38,750 nucleotides of DNA from CAYONM01 sp964405325 (GTDB lineage Bacteria > Planctomycetota > UBA11346): assembly GCA_964405325.1 (NCBI GenBank), contig CAYONM010000010.1, positions 1 to 38,750 on the forward strand. The letters are read 5' to 3'. Shown one piece after another: positions 16,109 through 25,749 of the stretch. The position numbers and the translations under genes were made by a program. Each line of letters starts with the position of its first letter. Positions within the stretch are counted from its first letter, which is position 1. Under the pieces are notes generated by a model. It saw only the letters and a list, made by a program, of their open reading frames with translations. It had not been told where the DNA came from and did not search any database.

Positions 16109-17809
16109 CTATTCCTCCGTGTCCAGCCCGTGCACGGTCTTCTCCCAGTAATGCGGTCGCCGGATCAGCTGCCAGGCGCCTTTCCAGGCGGCTAGGCTCA
16201 TCAGCAACCAGTAGACCGGCAGGGCCAGCACGGTGCGGATGGAGTCGAAGTGTTGCTGGGGGTGGCGACCACAGAGTACATGCAGGATGGCGAAAAGGAG
16301 GTTGGACAACAAGAGGGTGATGCTGGCCAGGCTGAGGGTGATGCTGGCCAGGCTCCACCAGGCATTTTCGCCGACGCCGATGTACAGTATTGGCCAACTC
16401 CAGCGGTCGATGGCCCAGGGCCGGGTACTCAGGCATTCCCACAGGCCGTAACCCAGAGTGATATCGTGACCCAAGGCCATGAGATAATAAGCCAGAATCA
16501 GCCACAACAGTGGGTTGAGCAGCAACAAAACCGGTGTGCTGGCGACCACGATGCTGAACCAGGCGGTGCCTAGCAGGCCCAGGCGACGCAGCAGCAGCAG
16601 TGGCTGTCGGTACCAGACCAGGGCGGTTTGCAGATAACCCTTCAGCCAACGGCTGCGCTGGCGCAGCCAATTACCGATCTGGCTGTTGGCTTCCTCCCAG
16701 GTGGTACTGTCCAGCAGGCCGACACGATGACCGGCCAGGGCCAGGCGCAGGCCCAGATCGCAGTCTTCAGTCACGTTGAAGGGATCCCAGCCGCCGCAGG
16801 CGCGCAGCGGCAGGGACCGAAAATGATTGCTGGTGCCGCCCAGTGGGATGGGCGCGCGCAAGCGACAGAGGCCGGCCAAGTACCAGCCGAACCAGCCATT
16901 ATATTCTTGGCTGAAAAGTTGGGTCAGCAGATTTTGCCGTGGATTGCGGAAAGCCAGACGCGCCTGCAGGCACACAACCTGTTCGGATTCCTGGCGAAAG
17001 GCGTGCACCGCTTTGCGCAGCTGATCGGGCTCGGGACGGTCCTCGGCGTCGTAGATCACCAGGAATTCGCCGCGTGCCCGGTGTAGGCCGTGGTTGCAGG
17101 CGCGTGGTTTGGTGGTGGGCGGTGCAGGTGGCGTGATCAGCACTTCCCAGCCGGCGGGTAGGTTCATGGCGGCCAGGGCCTGTCGGGTTTCGGAATCGTC
17201 GGCTTCGAGCAAAAGTTTGACATCCAGCTTGTCGTATGGGTAATCAAGGGCTTGCAGTGCGGCCACGGTCTGGTGGATGATGGCCGCTTCGCGGTAGACC
17301 GGTACCAGCACGGTGTAGGTGGGCCAGTCGGTTTCCTCACCAGGCAGACGGTGGACGTGTATGCTGCCGGCACGCAGCACCGCCAGCAGGCGGCCGAGCA
17401 CTACCAGCAGGTACGCCATGCAGATCGTAGCGGTGATGAGGCTGGCGCTGATCAGATAATCATAGGCGGTCAGGTAGCAAAGTGCCGCCACGGCGCCGCC
17501 AAGGAACCATTCGAGGCGGATGCCGCGCAGCAATACACCGAACGCTCCGGCCAGGGCCATGCCGATGAAAACCGGTCGGGCTTGGGCCAGCCAGGTCTGC
17601 AGCCAGAGCGGGAGATGGGGATCCGGTTCGGCTGGCAGCTCGACCATCAGGCGATGGCAGACCGCGCCCGTAATCAGGCAGACAAACCAGGCAAGGGGTA
17701 TCCACAGCGGCCGCAGCACCACTCGGCTGCAACGGCGAGCGTGTTGGCGCTGATAAGCGGTGACCAATGGATCGCGACCCTGTTCGTCGGGTGGCAGTTC
17801 GACGATCAT
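16109..17809 (-). CDS. Membrane-bound family 2 glycosyltransferase
   Basis: The 566-residue protein has several N-terminal membrane helices, a cytoplasmic GT-2 domain and at least four C-terminal helices, as in cellulose-synthase-like and XagB/NdvB-type processive transferases. Catalytic motifs are present: the first acidic pair D204-D205 in LLLEADDSE, DAED with D254 and D257, TED (E348-D349) for the acceptor base, and QRSRW (384-388). It should polymerise or transfer a nucleotide-sugar across the inner membrane. Sugar and product cannot be told. The ATG at 17809 overlaps the tsaE stop by four bases (ATGA), which fixes the start over a TTG four codons earlier. No c-di-GMP PilZ domain is seen. 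It is the last gene of the DUF4388 operon. Confidence 0.85.
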   Translation of the reverse strand: MIVELPPDEQGRDPLVTAYQRQHARRCSRVVLRPLWIPLAWFVCLITGAVCHRLMVELPAEPDPHLPLWLQTWLAQARPVFIGMALAGAFGVLLRGIRLEWFLGGAVAALCYLTAYDYLISASLITATICMAYLLVVLGRLLAVLRAGSIHVHRLPGEETDWPTYTVLVPVYREAAIIHQTVAALQALDYPYDKLDVKLLLEADDSETRQALAAMNLPAGWEVLITPPAPPTTKPRACNHGLHRARGEFLVIYDAEDRPEPDQLRKAVHAFRQESEQVVCLQARLAFRNPRQNLLTQLFSQEYNGWFGWYLAGLCRLRAPIPLGGTSNHFRSLPLRACGGWDPFNVTEDCDLGLRLALAGHRVGLLDSTTWEEANSQIGNWLRQRSRWLKGYLQTALVWYRQPLLLLRRLGLLGTAWFSIVVASTPVLLLLNPLLWLILAYYLMALGHDITLGYGLWECLSTRPWAIDRWSWPILYIGVGENAWWSLASITLSLASITLLLSNLLFAILHVLCGRHPQQHFDSIRTVLALPVYWLLMSLAAWKGAWQLIRRPHYWEKTVHGLDTEE

Positions 17810-18255
17810 GCCGGGGTCCAATCACGGTCGGCCGGGATCTGGATGTCTGCCAGTCGGCCCGGTTGCTGATGGTGTAGCGACACCGACCATAGTACTGGTA
17901 CTTCATGGACCAGGTCGGCTATGCGCGCTGCCCATTCGACGCAGGCGATGCTGTCGTCCAGCAATTCGAAAAAACCCAGTCCGCACAGGTCGCTCAGACC
18001 GTGCAGGCGATAGGCGTCCACGTGCACGATCGGCGGGTTGGCCTGGTAGTGATGCAATAGCGTGAAGGTGGGACTGGCCACCGCTGCGGGATCGCCGCCG
18101 CGGGCTTGGACCAGGCCGCGCACCAAGCTGGTCTTGCCGGCCCCCAGCGGACCATCAAGCGCGAGGGTGTCGCCGATATGCAAAACCGCCGCCAACTGGG
18201 CACCAAGGGCCTGGGTGGCGGCGGGATCGGGAAGCGAGACGTGATGCACGGGCAT
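17806..18255 (-). CDS. tsaE: tRNA threonylcarbamoyladenosine biosynthesis ATPase TsaE
   Basis: TsaE powers the TsaB-TsaD complex that makes t6A37 in ANN-decoding tRNAs. The 149-residue product has the Walker A loop GPLGAGKT (35-42), the family segment SPTFTLLHHY, HVDAYRL and VEWAAR. These are the hallmarks of the P-loop TsaE fold and its length is normal. It begins 20 bases after the stop of the large propeller protein and overlaps the glycosyltransferase start, so it looks co-transcribed with the operon. tsaB, tsaC and tsaD are not nearby. Confidence 0.93.
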   Translation of the reverse strand: MPVHHVSLPDPAATQALGAQLAAVLHIGDTLALDGPLGAGKTSLVRGLVQARGGDPAAVASPTFTLLHHYQANPPIVHVDAYRLHGLSDLCGLGFFELLDDSIACVEWAARIADLVHEVPVLWSVSLHHQQPGRLADIQIPADRDWTPA

Positions 18256-18275
18256 GGGCCCATGATGAAGCCCGG

Positions 18276-21200
18276 TCAGGGGGCGTACAGTCGCACGATG
18301 CCGTCAGCTGACGACAGCACCAACAGTTCACCCAATTGACAGGGGGCGAGCATGTCTTGATCGGAGTTGATGGTGAAGGGACGCGGCCCCATGACGGTGG
18401 CGGTTTTGCCGTGCACCAGCACCGCATGGCCTTGCCAGGCCATGGGGGCTTCGGTCAGGCGCTGCCGCATCGGGGCGATTTCTTTCCAGCTGCTATCATC
18501 CTGCTGCAGGAAGATGCGGTTCTCGTTGGACAGGAAGACACCAGGACCGCCGCGTTTGACCACTGCCGGCAGGCCGCTGGTCTGGAAGCGTCCATCGGAG
18601 AAGGTCCAGGCTCCGGTCATGGTATAACCGCCGACGCCGTTTGCGGTGGGCCAGGCGGCCGGCACCACATCGCCAATATCGGTGCTCTCCAGGAGGTTGC
18701 CGTTGTCCGGATCGAATTGCAGCAGGGTGCCTTCTGCCAGCACCACCAATAGCCGTTCGTCGCGGATCACCGGATTGCTCATCACCTTCGATTGGCAGGA
18801 CTGCTCCCAGACCGGCAGGCCAGTAGCGGTTTCCACGGCGCGGATGGTGTTGTCGAGATCGGCGATGATATACAGCCGGCGGTCGACGATCAGATCGGAT
18901 TCGAAGACCACGACCGCGTAGTTGGTTTGACCAGAAATCCCACCTCGTTCTACCGCGCTGGTTTTCGGGTCGATTTCCAGCACGAAGTTGTCGCGCGTGG
19001 TGACATAGACATGGTCGCCATAGCGGGCGGCCGGGGCGTAGATCGGGTTGTCCAAGGCCTGTACCGCCAGGGCGGCATCGTTGTTACCGCTCCAGTAGCG
19101 ATTGATCTCAGCCTGTGGATCGATGGCGAACACGCCACGGCCACCAGCGACCCAGACCCGTCCGTCGATCACTGCCGGACGCGAGGAGATGATCTGTTTG
19201 CAATCAGCCTTGCCGACAGCGACCCGTTTCAGGTTAACCGCGATCTGCCAGCCGGAACGGGCGTTGATTGCAGGGACCGCCACGCTCTGGTAGCCATCGA
19301 GTTGGAATTGATAGACGGTTTCGGCACGATCATCAGCTGCCAGTCGTTCGATCAGCATCGGTGTGGTGCCGATGACCGCATCCTCGACGCTGATGGTCGC
19401 CTTGGCCGGGGTGGTGCTGAGGAAGAGTGGCAATTGTTCCAGGTTGAGTTTTTCCGCCAGGGTGCGCACGGCGACGATATCACCAGCAGCCATGGCCTCG
19501 TGCATGCGTTCGACATCGGCTAGCTGCTCCGCAACCAGCCGATCGGCGCTGGCGATCTCCTTGGTGGCGATCTCGGCTGCTTCGGTGCGTTGCCACATCA
19601 GTTGGTCGATCACCGTCTGATACTGGGCCTTGGCGGCCTGGGCGCGGCGTTGTCGCATCAGTTCCCGGGCGCTTTCCAGGGCTTCCATCGCCTGCTGTTG
19701 CAGCACTTGCAGATTCTTCTGCCGTTCCTGGAGCACCATCTGCGCGGTCTTGTCAAGATTCGGTTGCTGCAGCAGGCCAGCGATTTGAATCAGCTCCTCT
19801 TGCAAGGTCATGTTGTCGATGGCTTCTTGCAGCTGACCGCACCAGTTGAGCAGCTGCTCGAACTCGCTGCTTTCAGCGATGGCTGGATAGTCGGCCATGA
19901 CCTGTTTCAAGGATTGCTGCGCCCGTTGTAGATCGTTGCCACGAACGTCACTGGCGATGGCTTTCTGGACCGCGGTGCGTGCGCTGTCGATATCACGTCG
20001 GCTCTTGACCAACTGTTGCCGCAGGCGTCGCAGGGCCAGGCCGATCTCCGAATCTTCGCCCTCCAACTGCAGGCCTTGGCTGAGGCCTTCGGCCTGATCC
20101 ACCAGACCGCGGGTCGCCATGTCCAGGGCATTGGCCAGACGCTTCTTGATGCTTTCCTGTTGTTGCAGCAGGTCGTTGCGCATACCGGTCAAGGTGCGCT
20201 GCTGCTCCTCGTTGGGACCGGATTTCAAGATTTGTTCGATCAGTCGCAACCGGGCATTGGTGCTCATGCCTTCCAGACCGCTGAGTTCTTCGATCCGCCG
20301 TTGCCGCCATTCGTCCAGGCGCTTCTGCAGAGGTTCGCGCAGCAGTGACAGTTTAACAGATTCAACCAGACCCAGGGCGGTATCGGCTTGATTGCTGTTG
20401 AGCAGTTTGCCGACCTTGTCCTGCAAGTCGCTCAACTGTTGCTGGACATTGGCCCGTGCCGTGTTGTAGGCACTGCGGAGGCTGTCGAGTTTTTGGACCA
20501 GCTGCGGCTGCCAGATCAGCGAGTCGGGGGGGATGACGGTCGGATAGGACTGCAGCCGCAGCTCGGTCTTGTTCAGTTCTCTGTTGGCGACCAGTTTTTC
20601 GAGCTGTTCCAGTTTTTGGGTGATCTGGACCCGCTTATCGGCGCAGACCTGTTCCAGTTTGGCGGAGAGGGCGATGTCCTGGCCAGCCAGGTCCATGGCC
20701 TCCGATACGTGTTTTTCAGCTTCCTGCCATTGGTGCGACACGATGGCCCCGTCCAGTTGGGTGCTGAGGGCGTCGACTGCCACCGAGGTTTGCTGGGCCC
20801 GCACCACCACGAAGGCGAGGAAGCCGATGGAGACCAGGACGATCAGCAGCACCGACCAGACCAGCAGGCGATTATCGCCGACCGGGCGCAGGGTGGAATT
20901 GCTGTAGACTTGGAAGTCGTCCATCGCTGCCGGGCTGCCGGCGGCGGGTTGCGGGGTCATGTTGCCGGAGGCAGGAATGGTGACGGGCGCAGCGGCGGCC
21001 GCTGGACTGGGTGCCGGCGCTTCGTCCACCGGCTCCTCTTCGTACACTGGTGGTTGTTCTGACACCAGGCCATGATCGCGCAGGCTTTTCAGATAGCAGG
21101 CGATATTGATCGTGCTTTCGCGCAGGGAGCTGGCGATGTCGCGTACATTTTTGGCACCATCCACCATCATTAAGACGTGCTGTTCCATCTCGTTGATGCT

Positions 21201-21752
21201 GGTGCGGGCCGGGTCGACGTGGGTCCGGTAGTAGACCCGATTGAAGTCGTTGATCACCGAGAGCACTGCGTCGCGCTCTTGGACCCGCGATTGGACCATG
21301 GAGAGCAGCATTTCGCTTTCGATGCGGATCTTCAGGGCTCCCACGTCCAGGTCGAAGGGCTCGATGGCCGGATCGCCCTCGGCACGGAAGATCAATTGCT
21401 GGCATTCCTGGGAGAACAGGTTGATCAGCACCTGTTCCACCATGCAGCGTTGGATCGTGGCGGCCTCGTCACCGGAGATCAGTCGCTGCTTCTGCAGCGT
21501 GTCCACGATCGGTGTGGCCTGATTCTGATACAGGGAACAGGCCAATTGGAACATGGCCTGGTCGATCTTGTGGAACTCCAGAAAGGTCTTGGCGAGGACG
21601 ATTTCCTTGTCTTCGCCAAGGTCGAGGAGCAGGAGCTGACCGTCTTCAAAATAGAAGCGGTAAATATGATCCGCCACGCCCACCACCAGGGCGCCGGAAC
21701 GCCTGTCGGATGCGATGTTTTGAATCTCAGCGACCAGTCGGTTGTTCAACAT
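18276..21752 (-). CDS. Large single-pass protein: DUF4388-like, helical arm, PEGA-like, beta-propeller
   Basis: I do not recognise this 1158-residue protein as a named gene, but its parts can be read. Residues 1-235 resemble a DUF4388/PATAN-type cytoplasmic module (SGALVVGVADHIYRFYFEDG). A proline- and alanine-rich linker (about 236-290) leads to one membrane helix (about 297-317). A very long heptad-rich helical arm (about 320-770) is followed by a PEGA-like beta domain (about 775-850, LSTTPAKATISVEDAVIG). The end (about 855-1158) is a PQQ/WD-type propeller with repeats such as VYVTTRDNFVLEIDPKT and LLVVLAEGTLLQFDPDNG. There is no signal peptide, so the arm and propeller should be periplasmic. 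It lies ten bases after a paralogue with the same domain order and shares an operon with tsaE and a glycosyltransferase. An envelope-spanning sensor or scaffold is an inference. Confidence 0.75.
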   Translation of the reverse strand: MLNNRLVAEIQNIASDRRSGALVVGVADHIYRFYFEDGQLLLLDLGEDKEIVLAKTFLEFHKIDQAMFQLACSLYQNQATPIVDTLQKQRLISGDEAATIQRCMVEQVLINLFSQECQQLIFRAEGDPAIEPFDLDVGALKIRIESEMLLSMVQSRVQERDAVLSVINDFNRVYYRTHVDPARTSINEMEQHVLMMVDGAKNVRDIASSLRESTINIACYLKSLRDHGLVSEQPPVYEEEPVDEAPAPSPAAAAAPVTIPASGNMTPQPAAGSPAAMDDFQVYSNSTLRPVGDNRLLVWSVLLIVLVSIGFLAFVVVRAQQTSVAVDALSTQLDGAIVSHQWQEAEKHVSEAMDLAGQDIALSAKLEQVCADKRVQITQKLEQLEKLVANRELNKTELRLQSYPTVIPPDSLIWQPQLVQKLDSLRSAYNTARANVQQQLSDLQDKVGKLLNSNQADTALGLVESVKLSLLREPLQKRLDEWRQRRIEELSGLEGMSTNARLRLIEQILKSGPNEEQQRTLTGMRNDLLQQQESIKKRLANALDMATRGLVDQAEGLSQGLQLEGEDSEIGLALRRLRQQLVKSRRDIDSARTAVQKAIASDVRGNDLQRAQQSLKQVMADYPAIAESSEFEQLLNWCGQLQEAIDNMTLQEELIQIAGLLQQPNLDKTAQMVLQERQKNLQVLQQQAMEALESARELMRQRRAQAAKAQYQTVIDQLMWQRTEAAEIATKEIASADRLVAEQLADVERMHEAMAAGDIVAVRTLAEKLNLEQLPLFLSTTPAKATISVEDAVIGTTPMLIERLAADDRAETVYQFQLDGYQSVAVPAINARSGWQIAVNLKRVAVGKADCKQIISSRPAVIDGRVWVAGGRGVFAIDPQAEINRYWSGNNDAALAVQALDNPIYAPAARYGDHVYVTTRDNFVLEIDPKTSAVERGGISGQTNYAVVVFESDLIVDRRLYIIADLDNTIRAVETATGLPVWEQSCQSKVMSNPVIRDERLLVVLAEGTLLQFDPDNGNLLESTDIGDVVPAAWPTANGVGGYTMTGAWTFSDGRFQTSGLPAVVKRGGPGVFLSNENRIFLQQDDSSWKEIAPMRQRLTEAPMAWQGHAVLVHGKTATVMGPRPFTINSDQDMLAPCQLGELLVLSSADGIVRLYAP

Positions 21753-21762
21753 GGGGTCACCT

Positions 21763-24700
21763 CTATTCCAATCTCAAGGCCATGATAGCGCCGTCTTGCA
21801 GAGCGACGACCAGGAGGTCGTCTATGAATCCGATGGCCTGAGCCGCTTGGGGCAAGTGTCGTTGCCAGACCAGTCGAGTATCACGATAAGCGAGCAGTCG
21901 TCGATCGTTATCCGCGAGAATCGTGAAGGGGCCACGCACACCCGCACAGCTGACCGGAACCGCGGATGGAATGATCTGTGCTAATTGTCCATTGTCATGC
22001 ACTTGGTGGATGCCGTCGGTGGTCGCCAGCAGCACTTGGCCGGCATCGTGCATGGGTGGCTCCACCAGGCTGGCGGGCAAGGGTTGTTCCCAGCGCAGTT
22101 GCAGACCTTGTTGATCGGCGCCGACCAGGGCCAGGCGGCTATCGTCCAGCACCGCGATGTAGCGACCATGCTTCCATTGCCGCAGGTGGTCCACTTGGGC
22201 CGCCCCCAGATCCAGACGCCAGGCACGCACCCGGTCCACCTCGTTCCAGCCCAGCAGGTGGCCACTGATGGAGGCCATCAGCAGGATCTGATTGGTATCG
22301 TCGCGATAGAGACAGGGCCCGGCGATCAGCGGTTCGCCCACGTCCACGGTGCGCAATTGGCCGTCCACCACCAATTGCAGCGAGGACGCGGCCATGGCGT
22401 AGCGAAGTTCCGGACCAAACAGTTCGTTGCGGTAGAGTAGAGGACGGTCGTATAGCGTGCCGTTCAGGTCCACCTGGAAGGTCTCACGGCCGGCGAAATT
22501 AAGCTGATGGATGATGCCGGCGCCATCGTCGTAGACGATCAGATGGTCATCCTCGGCGATGGCGACGCTGCGGTGCCACCGGGGCGTGTCGCCCAGCCCC
22601 AGGTCCTGGATCCGCTTGCGCCAGAGCAGCTGCCCGTCGTTGTTCAGGCAGCCCAGGCCATCGCGTTGCCACAGTAGCAGGCGTCCTGGCCCCAGGCTCT
22701 GCAGACCGTCGGCGGGCTGATTGTTGCGGTAGGTCCACACGATGGCGCGTTGCGGTCGAACCTCCCAGCGCCAGTCGTCACTGAGTTCTTGGATGCGCGC
22801 TTCCACCGGCTCGCAGCCCGGATACTCGATACGCAGGCGTTCCGCCGAGTCGGGTTGGATGAACATCACCGTCGGCACGCTGCCGATGGATTGCCCGCCC
22901 CGCAAGACCCGGCCGCCGGGTACCGCGCTCTCGATCACCAGTGGCAGCACCAGCTGCTTGCGGGTATCCGGAAAATCCCGGTGCAGCTCCTGGCCGCGCG
23001 CGTGCATGCTGGCCCAGTCCTCTTGCTCGCGCGCGGCCTGGTAGGCCAGCTCCAGGTCGCGCCGTCGTTGGCCCTGGCGCCGTAATTCCTGGCGCAACGC
23101 TTGGACCGCTGGCAAGTGGCGGCTGCCGGGAAAACTGGCCAGGAAGCGTTCGATTGCAGCCATGTCGGGGTCCTGCTGCAGCACGGTCCAATTCCGATCG
23201 GCCTGCTGCTGATTGGCGCGGATCACCAGGACAATGGCGTTCAGGCGCGGGCCGGCCTGCCAGGACTTGGCGGTTTCCTGCAGTGCCGCGGCACTATCGA
23301 GGGCGGTACGGTAGTCGCGTTGTCCGGTTTGCTGCAGTTGTTCCAGACTGGCACGGAACTGCTGCAGCCGCTCGGTGAGACGATCGGCCATGGCGGCAGC
23401 ATCGCGGGCGACGATGGTGTTGCTGCTGGTGCGCAGGTTCTCCGCCAGCTGGAGGGCGGCTTGCAGACGGCCTTCCTGCTCGGCCTGCGTGGCTTGCCGT
23501 AGTTGTGCCGGGGCCTGATCTGCCAGCGCCTGTTCGTCGGCGATTTCGGCTTCGAGTCGTTTCAGCCGTTGTTCCAGCTCCACCAGTTGGACCGCGTGAA
23601 TATCGCTGCCGAAGACCGTCTTGAACCGCTGCAGGGTGTTGCGCGCCGCTTCGGCTTGGCGGGCGGCCAGGTGCCGCTGGATGCGGACCAGATCCGCTTC
23701 GGCAAAGGACTGCCTGGCCTGGCTGACCAGCATCTCGATGGGATGCCAGGCTTCGCTGGTATCACCGCCAACCTCGCTGGCGCGTTTGGTCAGCTCCTTT
23801 TTGATGTCGACGATCTCCAGATACGCGTTGGCGCCACCGTCTTGGCTGAGCAGCATTTCGGCGCGCTCGATTTGGGTGTCGGCGTATTCGCGGAATTCGC
23901 GGATACGATATTGCCGCAACAGGATCAGGAGCAGCGCGGCCAGCAGGACCAGCAAGGCGAAGCTGTAGACGATGCTCGCACGCCGATGATTGGCGACGGC
24001 CGTGGCCAGCATGCCTTGTAGCCGCGGTCGGCGGGCATCGTCCTCGCTGAGACTCTGTAGCGCACCTTTATAGCAGCGGACTGCGATATAGTATCGCCGG
24101 CTTTGATTGGCCTTGTTGCCGCGGACGATCAGCTGCTCCACCGTGTGGTGATGGGCCAGCATCTCCATTTCCCGCAAATGCTGGCGAATATGGCGGCTTT
24201 CCGGACGGGAGCGGGCGATTTCGCGCCAAATATCCAGGGCCGTGGTGTAATCGTGTCGATTCTTGGCCTCGACCGCTTGCTGCACATTGTTTCGGAATGT
24301 GCTGTCCTCGCTGCCGCCGACCGCAGCGAAGATATTGCTCTCCGAGCTATCGGTCGCCTGCCGGTGCGGATCGTGACCACAAAAAATACAGACCTCGTCC
24401 GACACCATCACCGGTCGGGTGCACTGCGAGCATTCGATCTCCAGGAGGGCTTTGCAGGCACTGCAGTGGCTGAGGCCACGTTTATTGACCTGGCCGCACT
24501 CGATGCAGAGCACTTCGTCCTGGCCGAATTCCCAAGCATCATTGTGCCGGACCGCCTGGGCCAGTAGATGGCGGGCGTCGATATCGCCGGGATTGCTGTC
24601 GAGCACCTCCAGGCACAGGTCCTGGGCGCTGTGCCAATGGCCATCCTCCAGCTGCTGATAGGCCAGGTCCAGACGTTCGCGCCGGGCGCGTGCGAAATCG

Positions 24701-25743
24701 CCAGACTCGTCCAGGCACTGGATCAGCACCTTGCATTCGGTGACGGCTTTGCCGTGGCTGAGCTCTATCGCGCGCCTGGCCGAAGCGAGGGCCTCGGTAT
24801 GCGCTCCATCTGCCAGGTGCCCCAGGGCCAGCTGTCGATAACAGCCAGCGGCTTCGGGGGCGTCGCCGAAACGCTCCAGGGAAATGGCCAGGGCCCGGAC
24901 CAAGCTGGAATCCGATGGATTGATGGCCAAAGCGCGGCGATACAGCCGGCTGCTGCGGCCGAAATCACCAACGCTGTCGTAATAGGCGGCGTTGTTGCGG
25001 ATTTGTACATTGTCCAACGGGGCCAGCAGCTGGTGATCCAGCAGATCCACCAGGACCGCGTAGACATCCAAGCGGGTGGCGACGCTTTCGGCGACCAGTT
25101 CCTCGACCGAGCGGATGCCGTCGATCAGGGGGATGACCGAATTGGCCGGATAATCCTGGGACAGGTCATCCAGCAGTTCGCGCGAGCCAGCGGTTTCGGT
25201 AAGTATGATGTCATTCGATGGTAGCGCCGAGCGAATGCGGCCCCATTCGTCCAGGCGGCGAGCTGATTCCATCAGCAGGCTGTCGGCCTGCAGGCCGACG
25301 CCGAGTTTCTGGGAGCGAGCGATCATTTCATCGACGTTATCGGCCTGGCCGGATTCGACGAAGGTGAAGTTCGCTTCTTCCCAGGTGAACAGGTCGTAGA
25401 GCTGATCCTGCATCAATTGTTGAATAATGTCCCGGGTGCGCGCGTCCTGCAGCCGGCCGCTGTCGATAAGGCGGCCCAGGGTGACATAACCGCCGGAGCC
25501 GGTTTCTTCGATTTCGGCAAATTCGATATCGGCAATGACGCCACAGGCTTCCATGCGCTGCAGCAGATCACGATCCCCTTGGACGCTGCGATCGATGATC
25601 TGCGTAACGACCCCATGGTCGAAGATCACATCAGCGCCTCGCTCGACCGCATCCAGGCTTAACACGCCGGTGGCATCGGTACGGGCAAGGGTCTGAAAAA
25701 TCTCCGCCAGGGATAGGGTCCTGAGCGTGCCCGACAGAGCCAT
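21763..25743 (-). CDS. Large single-pass protein: DUF4388, TPR, double zinc ribbon, helical arm, PEGA-like, propeller
   Basis: This 1326-residue protein opens the operon. The N-terminus (MALSGTLRTLSLAEIFQTLA, about 1-160) is a clear DUF4388 domain. Tetratricopeptide-like helices follow (about 265-390), then a double zinc ribbon (about 412-455) with four CxxC pairs (CIEC, CSAC, CSQC, CIFC). One membrane helix is at about 595-617 (VYSFALLVLLAALLLILL). A heptad-rich periplasmic arm runs to about 925, then a PEGA-like domain (about 928-985, SAVPGGRVLRGGQSIGSVP) and a C-terminal PQQ-like propeller. Apart from the TPR and zinc modules, the order matches its neighbour. DUF4388 proteins often accompany motility and two-component systems, but the function here is unknown. 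The promoter suggests a leaderless mRNA. Confidence 0.78.
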   Translation of the reverse strand: MALSGTLRTLSLAEIFQTLARTDATGVLSLDAVERGADVIFDHGVVTQIIDRSVQGDRDLLQRMEACGVIADIEFAEIEETGSGGYVTLGRLIDSGRLQDARTRDIIQQLMQDQLYDLFTWEEANFTFVESGQADNVDEMIARSQKLGVGLQADSLLMESARRLDEWGRIRSALPSNDIILTETAGSRELLDDLSQDYPANSVIPLIDGIRSVEELVAESVATRLDVYAVLVDLLDHQLLAPLDNVQIRNNAAYYDSVGDFGRSSRLYRRALAINPSDSSLVRALAISLERFGDAPEAAGCYRQLALGHLADGAHTEALASARRAIELSHGKAVTECKVLIQCLDESGDFARARRERLDLAYQQLEDGHWHSAQDLCLEVLDSNPGDIDARHLLAQAVRHNDAWEFGQDEVLCIECGQVNKRGLSHCSACKALLEIECSQCTRPVMVSDEVCIFCGHDPHRQATDSSESNIFAAVGGSEDSTFRNNVQQAVEAKNRHDYTTALDIWREIARSRPESRHIRQHLREMEMLAHHHTVEQLIVRGNKANQSRRYYIAVRCYKGALQSLSEDDARRPRLQGMLATAVANHRRASIVYSFALLVLLAALLLILLRQYRIREFREYADTQIERAEMLLSQDGGANAYLEIVDIKKELTKRASEVGGDTSEAWHPIEMLVSQARQSFAEADLVRIQRHLAARQAEAARNTLQRFKTVFGSDIHAVQLVELEQRLKRLEAEIADEQALADQAPAQLRQATQAEQEGRLQAALQLAENLRTSSNTIVARDAAAMADRLTERLQQFRASLEQLQQTGQRDYRTALDSAAALQETAKSWQAGPRLNAIVLVIRANQQQADRNWTVLQQDPDMAAIERFLASFPGSRHLPAVQALRQELRRQGQRRRDLELAYQAAREQEDWASMHARGQELHRDFPDTRKQLVLPLVIESAVPGGRVLRGGQSIGSVPTVMFIQPDSAERLRIEYPGCEPVEARIQELSDDWRWEVRPQRAIVWTYRNNQPADGLQSLGPGRLLLWQRDGLGCLNNDGQLLWRKRIQDLGLGDTPRWHRSVAIAEDDHLIVYDDGAGIIHQLNFAGRETFQVDLNGTLYDRPLLYRNELFGPELRYAMAASSLQLVVDGQLRTVDVGEPLIAGPCLYRDDTNQILLMASISGHLLGWNEVDRVRAWRLDLGAAQVDHLRQWKHGRYIAVLDDSRLALVGADQQGLQLRWEQPLPASLVEPPMHDAGQVLLATTDGIHQVHDNGQLAQIIPSAVPVSCAGVRGPFTILADNDRRLLAYRDTRLVWQRHLPQAAQAIGFIDDLLVVALQDGAIMALRLE

Positions 25744-25749
25744 AAACCC

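Noticed and set aside
18276..25743. A flagellar or gliding-motor function for the giant-protein operon
   Set aside because: The operon is only convergent with the flagellar cluster; no domain in it is known to be part of a motor, so I keep function open.
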